From contig CM042092.1 in assembly GCA_023512835.1 (NCBI GenBank), forward strand, positions 11,099,498-11,163,497: a stretch of 64,000 nucleotides of DNA, read 5' to 3'. The position numbers were made by a program, and so were the translations under genes. Source of the DNA: Taxillus chinensis. Its lineage: Eukaryota > Streptophyta > Magnoliopsida > Santalales > Loranthaceae. The stretch's first letter is position 1, and every line of letters starts with the position of its first letter. Under the pieces are notes generated by a model. It saw only the letters and a program-made list of their open reading frames with translations, was not told the DNA's origin and did no database searches. Shown here piece after piece: positions 36,516 to 49,351 of the stretch.

Positions 36516-38351
36516 TAATTGGTGACAAGAAATGCACTAACGTGGCCTGCCTAGAAGAAGCAGGACATCAAATGAAACTGCTCTTACCATGACATGAGAC
36601 ATAGGACTTGCTAGAGCCACCAATTAAAAAAGAATGGGGAGTCCTTTCATTGCTGTATATAATGAATTCAACTCTTTCCTTGGCACTATTGTCAAGCTCA
36701 TCGATGAGTCGATGACATGAACCTCAATCTTGTTTCTCTCAAATTAATTTGAAGCTTGGAGGTCGCTTCCTCCAGATCTTGTTCACAGATACATATAAGT
36801 TACTGTTTAGTTGGTTTTCTCTTGCATCTTAGGAACCCCTGTGAGCCGCCGTTCGCATATGAACGTGTAGAAGCCCGTAAGTCTCCATTCCAAAACTAGT
36901 TGATAATGAGTATGGTGATCGCAGCTTTTCGACAACTTTCAATGTTTGATTCTATATCTCAAGAGGTTTCATGTACGTCGTTCCAGCAACAATTCAATAC
37001 CTTAACGATACTAATAATTTGCAATAATAGTTTCTTTCGTATTGAAAGGTTCGATGCATTTCTGCAGGACCACACCGTACGTAGCAAAAGCTTGTGTGCA
37101 CGAGCCAAAATAATTGCTCTTGGCTCTAGCTAACTTCTCAGAGTAAATTTGTGAAGAAAACGATTCAAGGACTTGGATTATGGTAAAAAAAGTAGTAATC
37201 AGATACTGTGTAAATATTTAATTTAAGATCAATTTTTAAAATAAATACCAGATTTAAAAAATAATTTAGCACATTTTTTAACAACTGCAGCGAATCCAAA
37301 TTCGATTCCAACCGTGTGACAATTACATCAGGCCAAGGATTAACTTAGCCAGATTACTATATTTTGTGTTTAATGCTGCAAATGGTTCCTTTTTGGGTTT
37401 GGAACTTTCCAAATTTAAGTTGATAAAACTCCTTTAGCACACATTTATAGACTATGCCCGGGCGTGCAATTTTATTTTACTTAGATTTTCAGTAATTGTC
37501 ATTGTGTTTTTCTGTGGGTGAATGGTCATGTGGATCCATATGAAGATTGACAAGCTTTGGGAATGCTAAGAAAAATACTTTAGCATGAAAGTACCAAAAA
37601 ACAGCACAGTTAATAATTATAAAATCAGTCTCATCCCAGACAACGTTTGTTAAATCCTTTTAAATTTTGAGCCTGATAACTGATTTTTTTTTTTTACATT
37701 AGAATATATGCGGGTGATCAAATTTAATTTCCCCCCGCTAATATTGTTTAGTAATAAATTATAAATTTGGATTTTTCATTATTAATGATGCAAGGAAAAC
37801 TTTGATAGCTAGCGTCAAAAAGGACTATAAATTCATTGGATGAAAATGAAGAAAAAGTACAATGCATGTGTTTACAACTTGTTTGATAACGCGTTAGTTA
37901 AACAACCTTGCAGTCATTCTAAGTCATTTAAAAATAAAATTAATTAGAAATAAATTTTCTAATATATTTAAACTAACTTTGGTTGTTGATGTAATTAATA
38001 TCAATAATCTATAATCTAGATTCTATAGGGTTCATTTTGATATTGTCTCATCTTTTGCATTGACCAAATACAAAACAATTATGTTAGTCAATAAAATTAA
38101 AATAATTGTCCTTGCGTACAAAAATATAGAATATTGGTGTGGTTTGGACAAATGTAGAAATACAATTTACAAGTGCCTACTAAGGGAAATGACATGTTTA
38201 TTAAAGTTGCTTTTAACGAAAGTAGCTGGTAGGATACTTGGACGCAAATTATAAGAAATTGAATAAAAGTTAAGAGAGGAGTAGACATTTAATCATTTGT
38301 TTTTTTATTATATTATTGATTATATTATTTTTAAAATTTCGTGGACATGTA

Positions 38352-38401
<50 letters not shown>

Positions 38402-39647
38402 CGTGTGTTATAATGCCAACTATCTTTTTAATTAAATTTCTTATTAAAAATTAAAATCATGATTTTAATATATTTTCAAAAATACTCTTACAAGTTATAT
38501 ATGTAATTTGTTATCAATTTATTATTTATATGAATTATGTTTATATATGTTTTATATTTAAAATAATTTTTGTAGAAATAATTATATTAGAATGAGTCTA
38601 TTTATATACTGTTTACATTTTTAATAATACATTTAGATGAGTTTTTGGATATGGATATATTTAAGGCCCGGATAGAATTATAAAACAAGTTTATACTTAC
38701 TAAGAAATTTTTAAAATAAAAAAGTTGTGACTTTTTTATAAAGTGCTTATGACTTATATAGGAAAAAGTCCATTAATGCTATACGTATTAAAATTTTATA
38801 ATAATTATAAAAGTATAACAAGGTTTTACTTTGATGAAATTGATGAATAAAAATGAGTTAAAAACCGTGTTTAGTAAAAAAGAATTTATATCAGGTTTTT
38901 TTAAATAAGACTTGAGAAAAAAATTGAAGAGTGAATCTTTCTATGGATCATTATTATTATTCAAATAATTTTTTAATATATAGTTAATTAATTTTAATTG
39001 ATTCTAGTAAATAGAAGATATTAAAAATAATAAATATAAAATTAAAAATATAATTTAAAAAAAAATAGAAATAAAATAGGGAGTAGGAAATAAATAAATT
39101 ATATTAATCTAAATAAGAGGGCCATTTACATTTAATTAGCCGTTTGCATTAATTAGCCGTTGCTGCCCCAGTAGGAGCTTCAATCGCATCGAATCGATCC
39201 GACGCTCCACCCTCGCCGCTACCGGCTAAGGCTTTTGCCGCAGCATGCTAGAAGCCATCACTGCCCAGACACGGTCGTCGCCGCCGCCCGTTCTAGTTGC
39301 ACGTCCAAAGCCAAGCCCATCCAATCGCACCGCCTCCGCCAGGCCAAGCCAAGCCAAGCTCGCTGCAACCCAGCGTCGCGTCGCTGCCTGGCTCCGCGAC
39401 ACCTTGCAGCGTTCTACAACGCCATCGCCAAGGCTCGCACCGCCGGAATCCATCGTCGCCCGTAGCCGCTCTCCGCTCTACGCAGACGCTGTCCGATGCG
39501 GTCCAGGGCAAGCGCGCGCTCTCTCTGGGACACGCCTTTCCAGGTAGGGCCCGTTCTCACGAGCCACACGCCTCGGTAGTGACCTAGTACTCGGTGTTCC
39601 ACTGGGCTCTTCACCCCACAATTAGACTTTTTACCAGAAACCCAGTT
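36516..39647. other. Intergenic DNA with a GC-rich island next to the duplication
   Basis: Most is AT-rich with no gene. A TA run followed by a GA run sits at 38352-38401. The segment 38640-38960 shares a related sequence with 56455-56540 and is probably a small DNA-transposon family. From about 39160 to 39600 the composition switches abruptly to GC-rich. Frames are open on both strands there because stop codons are rare, and none resembles a known protein. Confidence 0.5.
38352..38401 (+). repeat. Compound TA/GA microsatellite
   Basis: A TA dinucleotide run passes directly into a GA dinucleotide run. Confidence 0.9.
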
Positions 39648-39748
39648 ACCCCGAATCAAATATGTTGCCTTCATCCTCTGATTCTTCTGCTATTGCAAGG
39701 GATGGTAAAGTAGAATCCAACATGTATTCAAGTAATAATGAAAAGTGG
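39648..39748 (+). pseudogene. Auxin response factor exon fragment, duplicated copy
   Basis: It is nearly identical to 49899-49998, which continues the frame of a recognisable ARF pseudogene. Here the similarity begins abruptly inside the exon, and one extra base near 39654 shifts the frame (cccgaatcaaa against cccgatcaaa). The stretch SSDSSAIARDGKVESNM is otherwise preserved. Confidence 0.65.
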
Positions 39749-42159
39749 TAATTAATGATAGAAATGCATGGAATATGAAACTAGTATAATCGTATAGTTG
39801 TAAGAATTTAATATTAATAAGAAGAATCACTTCATTGGTTAATTAATTTAAGTTGTTGTAGGTACCTTTATAGTTTTTTCAAATGAATTTACTGTTATAG
39901 TTTCTTCTGGTACATTCTGTTCCTGACGTTGATTTCTTGTTTTTTATATGGCTGCTTTAGGCTTGTAAATTGAAATTGGGAGATCTTAAAGGAGCATTGC
40001 TGGACAGATGGAGAGTATAATGTGAAAGCTTTGTGTATTTACATTGATTAGATTATTGACAATCATTTGGTTCATTAGTATCGGCAAAGAATTATCAGAT
40101 TTGTAGTTTCGACTGCATAAATTCTATGAGTTTACTGCATTTTGGAGACTCCAATATGTCTTTTCTTCTTCTTCTCCTTCATGTTTCTCTCAAATTTTAT
40201 TAGCATCCCATGCTGAATTACTAAGTTTTTAGAAATATAATCCTGTATATTTCAATTTATCATTTATTTATGATATTTAAGCCATTTGCAACACGTTTCA
40301 TCAAAAGTTAAAATATTTAAATGCAACAACAATTCAATTTCATTTCAAGTTATTTTCAACGATGATGCCATCCGGAGTAGTAATAAATTGCCCAAGAATC
40401 GGTACCAATTTCTCATCGAATGGAATCATGCCTTGACTGCACGAGAATCAGCGACACGAGGGGAAAAAAAACATGGAAGAAAAAGAATATCTTGTCGCGA
40501 GCCGCAGGGTGCTGTCACTCTTGTCTAGTTGGGGTTTCATGCTTCATTAATGAGGATGTGTTTATCCACTGGTCCCACCATCTGGAAGAGTCACGGTACA
40601 TCTGAATGTTGGCGAATATATGTGCCACGTCAATACCCATGTATACACATGTAAATCCATTATTCATCGGAGATACCCATCTAATTTATCCATTTCAGAA
40701 GTTGATATTTTAAAATTATTATATTACATGAGATTGCCGCTATAATTTCCATAATTGCTGTCGATGTCATGCTGATTATTATTATTTTATGTAAAACATT
40801 AGTTAGAGCTCGAGTTTGAGGACCTTTCAATTCAACATACTTGGATTCTATATACAGGTACGGACAAAGTTTGAAGGTATTGTGGTCACCCACGCATGTG
40901 TTTATGATTAGTTGCATTATCTACTACTCTACGATATACTATACTGACATACTGTAGTCTATACTGACATATGGGTTTATGTACCATCTAAAGAATGTAT
41001 ATGATTGATTATCCCCCACCCTTCGTTGCCTCATCCACTCCCTAGCCAATAAACCCATAGAAGAAAAGTGGGCTTTGATTCCTCCTCTATCCCACCAGAT
41101 TGAGCCGACGAAGTGGACTTTGATTTCCAAAAAAAAGTGAGGCGGTTAAGTACGGTTTATTTATGCTGCATTCACTTTTTATTCATTGTCTTTAGTACTG
41201 TTAACACAGTCTCCATTTTTATTATTGTAATTTGGGCCTAATCAACGCATCCGAAGAATTGTTGGAGATAAGCTTGAGGATTGCTAGTAGATTTTCCAGG
41301 CAGGGGGGAAACTTGTTTGAATTCCATTCGTGCAAGGAAATTTTAAATATGCTCTTGAGGATTGATTTATATTTTTTTGAATTCAATATTAGTTAGTGTT
41401 AATTTTGGATGTCATAGTTATTGACTTAATGGTTCGAATATTCTGATTTTCAGGTTGATTTAAAAATTTAAAAATCATTTCTTTGCTTCGGACATGAATT
41501 TTTTATTTGCACTACATGTAACATTCTTTCTAAAATTCTTGTGGAATTTTCAAAAATGTGAGAGGCCGAATTTTTAATGGGTTTTGGTTTTGATATTATT
41601 ATTATTTTTTGTTCACCTGCATTACATTGTTTTTGTGGGGAACGTGAGGATTGTAATCAAAACCCATACCACATGTACTTTTCGAGTGGTTAGTATTTCT
41701 CCTTTGTTTGGGGTGTTCTTAAAGTCCGCCTGATTGATGGTTTGAATTGGTGTTGGTTGATGTCTACATCTAGAATCTGTAATGTTGTAGTAGGCTAGGA
41801 TTTGCTTGTGTTTGCTTACTTCTGGAATGATGCGTCAATACATTGTACATTGTTACTGTTATACATGTCCAGCTTGTATTCTTCATAATTTTCTGGTCGT
41901 TTAGTTTTTTTTTTTTGTCTGCAAGTTCCCATAACTTTTAAGAGATTAATTATTCATCAATCAACAACGTGCACCTTGTATGGGAAATTTCTTTTGAAAT
42001 ATTGCTTGCTTCTTTAAGTCATTTCGTCCTCTTCCTTCTGTCTTTCCTTCTCTTCATCTATAAAATGTCTTTGTTTAATTAACAAAATTATTTTCAGTTA
42101 ACTAGTAATATTTGTTTGTATATACATGTTCCATTTTCTTTGAAGACCTCCACCGTGGT

Positions 42160-43721
42160 ATGAAGCCTAGTGGGGTTGGTGAGGTAGCTGCTGGTCCCGA
42201 GATGAATGGTAATGAACCTCGGCAAAGTGGATCATTTAGTCAGACAAGCAGTGTGGATTCCTCATTGATGAGGCGGTCATCGAGCTTAACTGGACTTGTG
42301 GCTCCTGAAGATGATGATTTGGAGAGTGTGTCTGTATCACAGGCTCGAGATATTGGGGATCCTGCACTTCAGAGCAACAATAAGAGCGGCAACCTCAGAT
42401 TCTCAGCTCATGATGCGGTAGAGAGTCCAGTTGGTGTGCCCATTTCAGAGGATTCGTTGTTGCAGTCCAATAGGTTTCACTCTTGTGACCCTTCCTTGCC
42501 AAATGCAACACCCCTTCTGCCACCACTGCCATCGGAGATCTTATCTTTTGTTCCCTCCAATGCTGGTGGCCATTTTATAGATAAAAACTCAGTGAGTACT
42601 GCTCGTACAATTCCTTAAATTTCTTTTTAATGTGGGTTTATTTTTGCATGTGTTGCTGTTTTTATAGGGCAGCTAGTCATCCATTTACTTCTCCATATAA
42701 TATTATACTCTTAACCATTCAATCACGTGGGAACCAAGATTTCTCAAGCCCATTGATGGAATTTACTCCCATGTGCATTTGTGCCATTTCAGCCTCTTTT
42801 TCTTGTCTTAAATCAAAGTGAGTTCTGCAGCATGATAAATATTGGAAAGCGCATACATTATAAATATGATGGATAATTGGGGTGCTTCATGCATAACACA
42901 TATGGAGTGAAGTCTCATCTATTCACAAGCTTGGAAGAGATTGACCTCATATTAGTCATATGCAATGGTGTTAGAATACCACTAGGCCTAATCTGATCTT
43001 AAATCCAATAAATACCCAGTTGCGTGTGATCAGAATGTTGAGATCATCTATGTCTTTTATATATCTGAATGCAGAATACTAAGAAAGTGTTGCCAGGGTG
43101 GCTGGAATATACTTCAAGCCTTGTTCATTTAGCTGTTTTTGGAATTCTTGGGGTATTGTACTAAACTTTTCCTCATTATAATATTATGATCGAGAAGCAG
43201 AATCTTGTATCTGCTTAAGCTGGCTGCTTTCTTTTATTTGTAGTTCTTAATTTTGCAACGCTCTTATTCACCTTTCTAACATGAACTTTCTCTTTATTTC
43301 TATATTGTGGCTTTTGGGATTCTGTAGGTGTGGAAGTGTGACTTTTATGGATGTGGAGTGATTGTACTGGTTATGCATTGAGTTGGGTTTAGCATTTTTT
43401 TCATCTAAAATAGTTTGCTCTTGGCTCATCCTTATTATAATCTAGAAAACATTAGAGGGTAAAGTTTCTGTTTATTTCTAAGTACTTCCTTTCAATAATG
43501 TATTTAAAAAAAAAAACACTAACCAGTGAAGACAGGTCAAGTAAGTTTGTCTGCATTATCCTTTGAGTTTAAACTGGCATTTACTACTGGCATAATGCTA
43601 AAAGTAATTTTTTTGTTCTGGAGGTTTTGACCAGGTATTTATTGAAAATTCTGTTTGGACCTGGAGTGGCCGGCATCACAAGTGACCGGAGCATTTTGTA
43701 TGCTGATCTTCCTTCTAATAT

Positions 43722-43759
<38 letters not shown>

Positions 43760-46700
43760 TGTCTGAATCAAAGATTATTCTTGAGATTTTATTCTTTTAT
43801 TAGCTGCTCCCAATTTTGCTCCTAAATTAGCTCTTGTAATATATTTTGCTTATTCTTGTAATAGCTGGAATATATTTAGATTAGGAAATTGAATTTATTA
43901 CTAAAATAGATTTATATAGAGTAACAAAAGCAAACGGGAGGGGCATGCAGCCTTTTAATCATAAACTGTTATGGTATTAGAGCCAAACAATTGAATATTT
44001 TGTTAAATCCTTGGTTTTCTTTAGTTCTTGGAATCGTTAGTGTTGCTATGCTGCTCAAGCCCATGGAAAAGGATTATTGCACTGTTATAGCTACAAAGAA
44101 TCTGGTCATATTGTCTGTCATTGCAATAAAAAAGTCATGTACTTATTGTAAGCAAAACGGATACATTGTTTGCCATTTCATCAATTGAATTTTGATTCTC
44201 TTCAATATCACATTTGTTGTAAACATCCTAATTATCACATGTTACATATTTTTGGTTGTGTTTGTTTTGTATATTTAGCGTCTTGTGTCTTTTTGGGTAA
44301 CAATCAAAAAGTTTTTTGATAATTACAGTCATTTTTGGTATAATTATAAAAGATTTGTGTGTTATAATTTAATTAATAATCAATATGATCTTTTGTCATC
44401 TGATACCTTTATACTTCCCCACTTTGATGATTCTCCCTGTTATACACTATTTAAGTCGAGCCTTGTCTAGAAACAGTGGCTACCCCTCTCATCACAAGCT
44501 TTTTTCGACCCTAATGCTGAACAAGAACAAAAATTACCTCCTCTAATCCCGAAGATGCTCCAATAATTCTTCATCAATATTCCTCCAAATCAATATGGAT
44601 ACTCAGCCATTTGGACTAATACTGTTGTTATAATACTTATTCTCAGGCTGTTAAACATGCTTATTAAATGAAAGAAATGCAAGTAGAGCTTCAGGTTCTT
44701 CATGAAAAGCATACATGGGAAATTATTTCCTATCGTATTGGTCTTAAGCCCATTGGTAGTAAGTGGGTTTATTATCTTAAGCTTTGATCTGATGGTTCTC
44801 TTGATTGATATAAGGCTAGATTGGTAGCCCTTTGTAATTGACATGAATATGAGATTAATTATAAAGAGACTTTTGTACTTTTTACTAAAATGACAACCAT
44901 ATGTGTTATCCTATCTATAGTTGCATCTAAAAGCTGGTCTTTCGGATGGATGTTAAGAATGAATTTTTGCATGAGGACCCGAAGGAAAATATTATATGAC
45001 AATGATACCTCTTTCGAGATTGTTTTCTACCCTGTCCTATGATGTTTATAAGGTCAAATCGTCTCGTAACGGTTTAAAACCAACTCCTCATACTTAGTTT
45101 GAAAATTTTTATCATACCCTTATTAGCTTCTCTTTTGTCCAAAGTCTAGTATGGTTCTTTATTATTTCAATGATTTTGTCATCATAGTTGCAAGAGCATT
45201 TTTGGGGTTCTTTTCATACGAAGGACTTGGGCTCTTGAACTTATTTTTTAGTCCATGAGGTCCACTATTCTTTGCATGGTATTTTTCTTCGACCAGATAA
45301 TATATACCAAGGATCCCATTTCTTTGGATAATCTCCCGGAGAGTGCTTCAGTTGATACTCCTTTAGAATTGAATGTTAAATATCTCTAGAATGGCAGTGA
45401 TTTATTTCCTTTATCACTTTATCAATAACTTGTTGAGAGTTTAAAGTATTTGACGATTACTTGTCATGATATTCCTTTTGTTTTTCAACAAATCAATTTA
45501 TGCAGGCTCCTTCTCATCTTTATTTAGCTTTAATTCCATGCATTATTTGGTATTTGAATAGTACATCTCATCATGGACTTTTTTTGTGGATTTTCCTATT
45601 TGGGCTGGTTGGTCGGAAACTCATTGATTTATTACGGGATGGTGTGTGTTTCTAGTGAAATCTTTAATCTTTTATAAGAGTAAGGAATACAATCATGTTA
45701 ACTCCTTTAATGAGTTTGAGTATCGAGTTATGTCCCTTGCCTGTTTAGTCTTTTGGCTTCGAAGTATTTTAGTTAGGCTTGGTTTTCCTAAGCTTGAGCC
45801 TGCTTTTATTCATACAAATAACAAGTGTTGTTCAAATTAACACAAATTTTGTCTTTCATAAGTGCACAAAACACAATAAAATGGATTGTCATTCTATTTG
45901 AGAAGCTTATGATATTGGTGTTATTTCCCTTCCATATATCTATTCTCATTTTCAAACGGATATTATATTCACTAAGGCTCTTAGTCAACTTCGTCATCAA
46001 TTTCTTATTAGAAAATTGATCCTCTTTGATCGGTCTGCATCAATTTGAAAGGGGATATCAATCAAATGTTATTTTTAGGATTTTCTTGATTTATTAGTTG
46101 CTCCCAATTTAACTCGTGAATTAGCTCTTGTAATAGATGAAATATACTTAAATTAGGAAATTGATTTTGTTACCAAAATGTTTGTAGAGTATTATATATT
46201 GTATTGAAAGTAGATAGGAGGGGCATTCAGCCTTTTACTCATAAATTGTTACCGTGTGTGCCTACTATGCTTGCAACACTAGTATAAACATACATGTGCA
46301 TACAATTGCCATCAATGCATATATTGAGAAGTTATATTTATATCCAGATCACTAAAGATCACTAAGAACTAATTGAAAGTAAATGTGGATATATCCTCGT
46401 TATTAAGAGATTCAAACTCGCATGTATTGTTTCAATGTTAAAAGCTATAATGGCTATGTCATTGGATATCTAGACACTTGGCAATTTCCTTGATTTTTGT
46501 TAAGATAGCACCTGAATTTTTGGGTTCAAGATAATGTTTCAAATCAAATCTAGGCCTAGTTTTTTCATGATGAAATTTAGACCTTTAATGCTTATTTCCT
46601 TGAGTTGGACTTTACTTTGAAGCTTGGAAGTTCAATGGGGAGAAAATTTCTAAATAAACTTTTCCCTTAATCAGTATGTTTTTGCAAATGTTGGAACATA

Positions 46701-46989
46701 CTTTGGTCCACTTCAGGCATGAACAGTTTGGCCTGTGGAGACCCATAATATTTGGTATCATATGTTTTGCGTGCTTTCTTTTCAATTTTCAGCTTCTCAA
46801 TACAAATATGGGATAAGTAGTGGAGAGGTCTCAATTCTACCCCTAGGTGAAATATAAAGATGTTCAAGCCAAGTGGTACCTTTTTTTGTTAATCAAGTTT
46901 TATGCAACTTGGAGATGCGAAGTGCACACTCTAGGGTGACTGCTTCATGTACCTCCTTTCAATGCCCAACTTTCACTTGCAAGTGGGCT

Positions 46990-47034
<45 letters not shown>

Positions 47035-48350
47035 GCACACGCAGTATGTAACTTTGCAGAGTTATGTATAGTTGTTCTTACACAGCACTTGCATCCTGTC
47101 AGGTTGGTTCCTTCTTGATGGGGTGGTTTGGTGTTGTGTTCAAAGAAGATATAACCAGTGTGTCAAATGTTCTAGCCATCGGATTGACAACTGGTTACTT
47201 GGGAAGCCTAACAACATTCAGCGGTTGGAATCAGAAAATGCTTGAACTGAGTGTCAAAGGTGATTGGGTATCTTCTATAGTTGGATTTGTTTTAGGTAAG
47301 GGGAAATTTAAATTACAAATATGATTTTAGATAGGATCTAATGTAAGTGAACCATTAGAAATAATCAAGTTGATATTCTTGTTTTGCGGCCTTTTAATCA
47401 TGAACCCCAGGACATATCTAGTGATTGTAAGATGAGAATATCTTGCCTTTTGCGTTCTGTAGGTTTGTTTTTTGCTGCGTATTCTCTCATTTTTGGGGTT
47501 GAGACTGCAAAGGGTTTTAGATGGCTTCTTAAAAGGAAAAGAACAAGTTCCAGAAGCAACATTTCTAGTTCAATGAGCAAGTTGACGGTGGTTAGTCGTG
47601 AGCATCATATGACAGTTATGTTGGGTATGGTGATTTTTTTGGGATTGTTATTGGGGGTGAGTGGGACATTGGCAAGCAAGAAGTTCAAGCGTGATAGTGA
47701 TGACGCTGTGCTGTGGCTAGCCTGCATGGTTGCACCTCTAGGTGTTTGGATCAGATGGCTCCTAGCCCGGCTGAATGGATGCGGTTTAGGAACAGCGGGG
47801 TTGTTAAGATGGATTCCTTTTGGCACTCTAACTGCCAATGTGTCTGCAGCTTGTGTCATGGCAGCACTAGAGACCTTGAAGATAGCGGTAAGGCTCTCAA
47901 AACTGTTTCTTTCTTTCCATCTTTTTTTTTTACTGAGGTGAGCTGACAGGCACATGCTCCATGGGCATAAGTTTGCGTTAACATTGTTTTGCGTGAAAAT
48001 AGTTGGCTAGCTAAGCTTGTCCCATTCTTAAAAGTATGCAGGTTTTGTTTGAACTACTTGCACGTTCCAGTGATGGTTATGTGTTACCATTGCAGGTGAA
48101 TACCAAAAATTGTGTTACCATTGCTACCGCAATGCAGTTTGGGTTTTTGGGTTCCCTAAGCACTGTGTCTACTTTTATTGCTGAGTTTGATGCAATGAGA
48201 GGAAGCGAACACCCTTGGAGGGCATATGCATATGCCGTGATTACAATCACAATCTCATTTGGCTTGGGAACTCTAATTTACTCGGTCTCGGGAAATACAA
48301 TTAACATATCCAGGCCTGTGTCTGCTTATCTTGAAGAATTTTTACCGTAA
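42160..48350 (+). CDS. FEX: Fluoride exporter FEX / CrcB-like protein, copy 1
   Basis: Six exons, 42160-42591, 43075-43152, 43624-43722, 47103-47295, 47463-47887 and 48096-48350, keep phase throughout and give 493 residues. FEX proteins expel fluoride across the plasma membrane. Residues 1-144 form a serine-rich cytosolic region. The two CrcB halves follow. The first has GILGVLTRYLL, MGWFGVVFK and GYLGSLTTFSGWNQKM; the second, after a connecting segment (WIRWLLARLNGCGLG), has MQFGFLGSLSTVSTFIAEFD. The TTFSG and STVSTF boxes match those that line the fluoride path in CrcB/Fluc proteins. ATG 42160 follows a possible leader-intron acceptor (tttctttgaag). The C-terminus is odd: a 10-base loss near 48288 replaces the expected YSVPVW ending with YSVSGNTIN and about 15 further residues. 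Intron 3 contains a Copia element. Confidence 0.88.
43723..43763 (+). repeat. TC microsatellite filling the start of FEX copy 1 intron 3
   Basis: Directly after exon 3 (ATG|gtctctct) the intron is a TC run that extends to the Copia LTR. The longer counterpart in copy 2 is 55936-55994. Confidence 0.9.
43764..43970 (+). repeat. Left LTR of the Copia element in FEX copy 1
   Basis: It begins tgaatcaaagatt right after the TC run and ends before the primer-binding-site-like sequence at 43972. It matches 46056-46250 and 55995-56163. Confidence 0.75.
46056..46250 (+). repeat. Right LTR of the Copia element in FEX copy 1
   Basis: It follows a purine tract (GAAAGGGGA) and matches the left LTR, with moderate divergence. 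Confidence 0.75.
46991..47035 (+). repeat. AC/AT microsatellite 70 bp before FEX copy 1 exon 4
   Basis: An AC dinucleotide run is followed by a short AT run. In copy 2 this segment is absent because of a deletion. Confidence 0.9.
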
Positions 48351-49351
48351 AATATCGGTAAAAGTTGACTGAAGTTATCAAAAAATTTTAGTTCATTAAA
48401 CGGCATGCTTTTGTGGATAAGTTTCAGTTATGGTACTGTATTTAACTTCTGTAGAATAATGCTATTGTTTCTTGTTCCTTGCTACTTTTTCAATCCTTAC
48501 GTACAAGTCATGGGTTTGTCTCATTTTTTTATCTGTAATTTTGGATGCACCTTTACTGTGCAGTTGGCGCTGCATTTATTGGACTTAATCGTGCATTAAA
48601 ATTCCTGATGTCAGCGTCAATCATGCGGCTTCTCTGAGTTCTCTCCGTCCACCACATAGTATTTTCCATATAATACTAAGCATCTAAAAGAATTTATAGT
48701 TTAAAACAAAAAAAAAATGAAAACCACTTTCATGCACTGTCCAAATGCAGTGACTTTTTTTTACCTAGCAATTCTTAACAAGCTGAGCAAATACTCAGCC
48801 GAAATCCTTCCCAAACCAGGCCACCAGCTGGTAATAAAGGCAGTCCGGCCTTCTACAAACAGATATTAGGTTTGTCCTCCCAGCATTTAAGCAAACAAAC
48901 AATTCAATAGCTTTAGATGAAAAATGAAATAACTCAATCGTTGAATATTTCATGATAAACTTCCATTTAAGAAAAAAAATCATCATTGTTTAGACCAAAA
49001 TAATGACAATTAATTTATAACTCATTTTGTTTTCTTTTTAAATATTTTTCAAGAAATATCTCAAATATTTTATTATAACCCTAACTAAGTTTATGACAAA
49101 CAGAATTTACTGGGTAATGCTCTATTATAGTGGAATAGAAGAATTTATGACAGAATTTATCGGATAATGTTTTAGAAGTTATAGAATTTATTACAAACAG
49201 AATTTACAAGCATAAGACAGCAAGGTAATGTTCCATTATCTGTCATATTAAGTGATAGCATGCATCTTGGTGTTCTTGGAACACCGTGGCATGCCATCAC
49301 TTACTTATAGTCATATTTTCTATCTTATTTATTGTTATTAATGGTTGCAAG
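48351..49351. other. FEX copy 1 3' flank and spacer between duplication units
   Basis: The first 540 bp are shared with unit 2 (63070-63600) and include the probable 3' UTR. From 48891 the similarity to unit 2 ends. The remainder is AT-rich and lacks recognisable coding sequence until the ARF pseudogene at 49352. Confidence 0.6.

Larger units (their letters stand above)
43764..46250 (+). mobile_element. Decayed Copia element in intron 3 of FEX copy 1
   Basis: The left LTR is about 43764-43970 and the right LTR about 46056-46250. Both contain GCTCCCAATTT, TTAGATTAGGAAATTGA-like sequence and GGAGGGGCAT.CAGCCTTTTA. A primer-binding-site-like tggtattagagcc follows the left LTR at 43972-43984. 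A purine-rich AAAGGGGA precedes the right LTR. Inside, 44060-44140 is a gag CCHC-like zinc knuckle (HCYSYKESGHIVCHCNKK with shifts), 44650-44960 is Copia reverse transcriptase (GSKWVYYLKL, DGSLD, YKARLVAL, NYKETF), and 45640-46020 is RNase H. Stops and frameshifts are abundant, and protease and most of integrase are missing. Orientation is sense to the gene. Confidence 0.85.
39648..48890 (+). repeat. Segmental duplication unit 1 (ARF fragment plus FEX copy 1)
   Basis: It is collinear with 49899-63600. Shared landmarks are the ARF-derived ATGTTG..TCATCCTC, the leader region starting GCCATTTGCA.CACGTTTCATC, all six FEX exons, the Copia LTR abutting exon 3, and the 3' flank ending near AGATATTAGGTTTG. 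Unit 1 lacks the 1.8-kb insertion (about 50500-52300) and the nested Copia element present in unit 2. Confidence 0.9.

Noticed and set aside
39226..39674. Six overlapping open frames on both strands in the GC-rich island
   Set aside because: High GC removes stop codons in all frames. None has a recognisable domain, and their start codons and lengths are as expected by chance.
47605..47955. Antisense frame opposite FEX exon 5 (also 62146-62607)
   Set aside because: It is present in both copies only because the sense exon is conserved; the encoded text has no family features.
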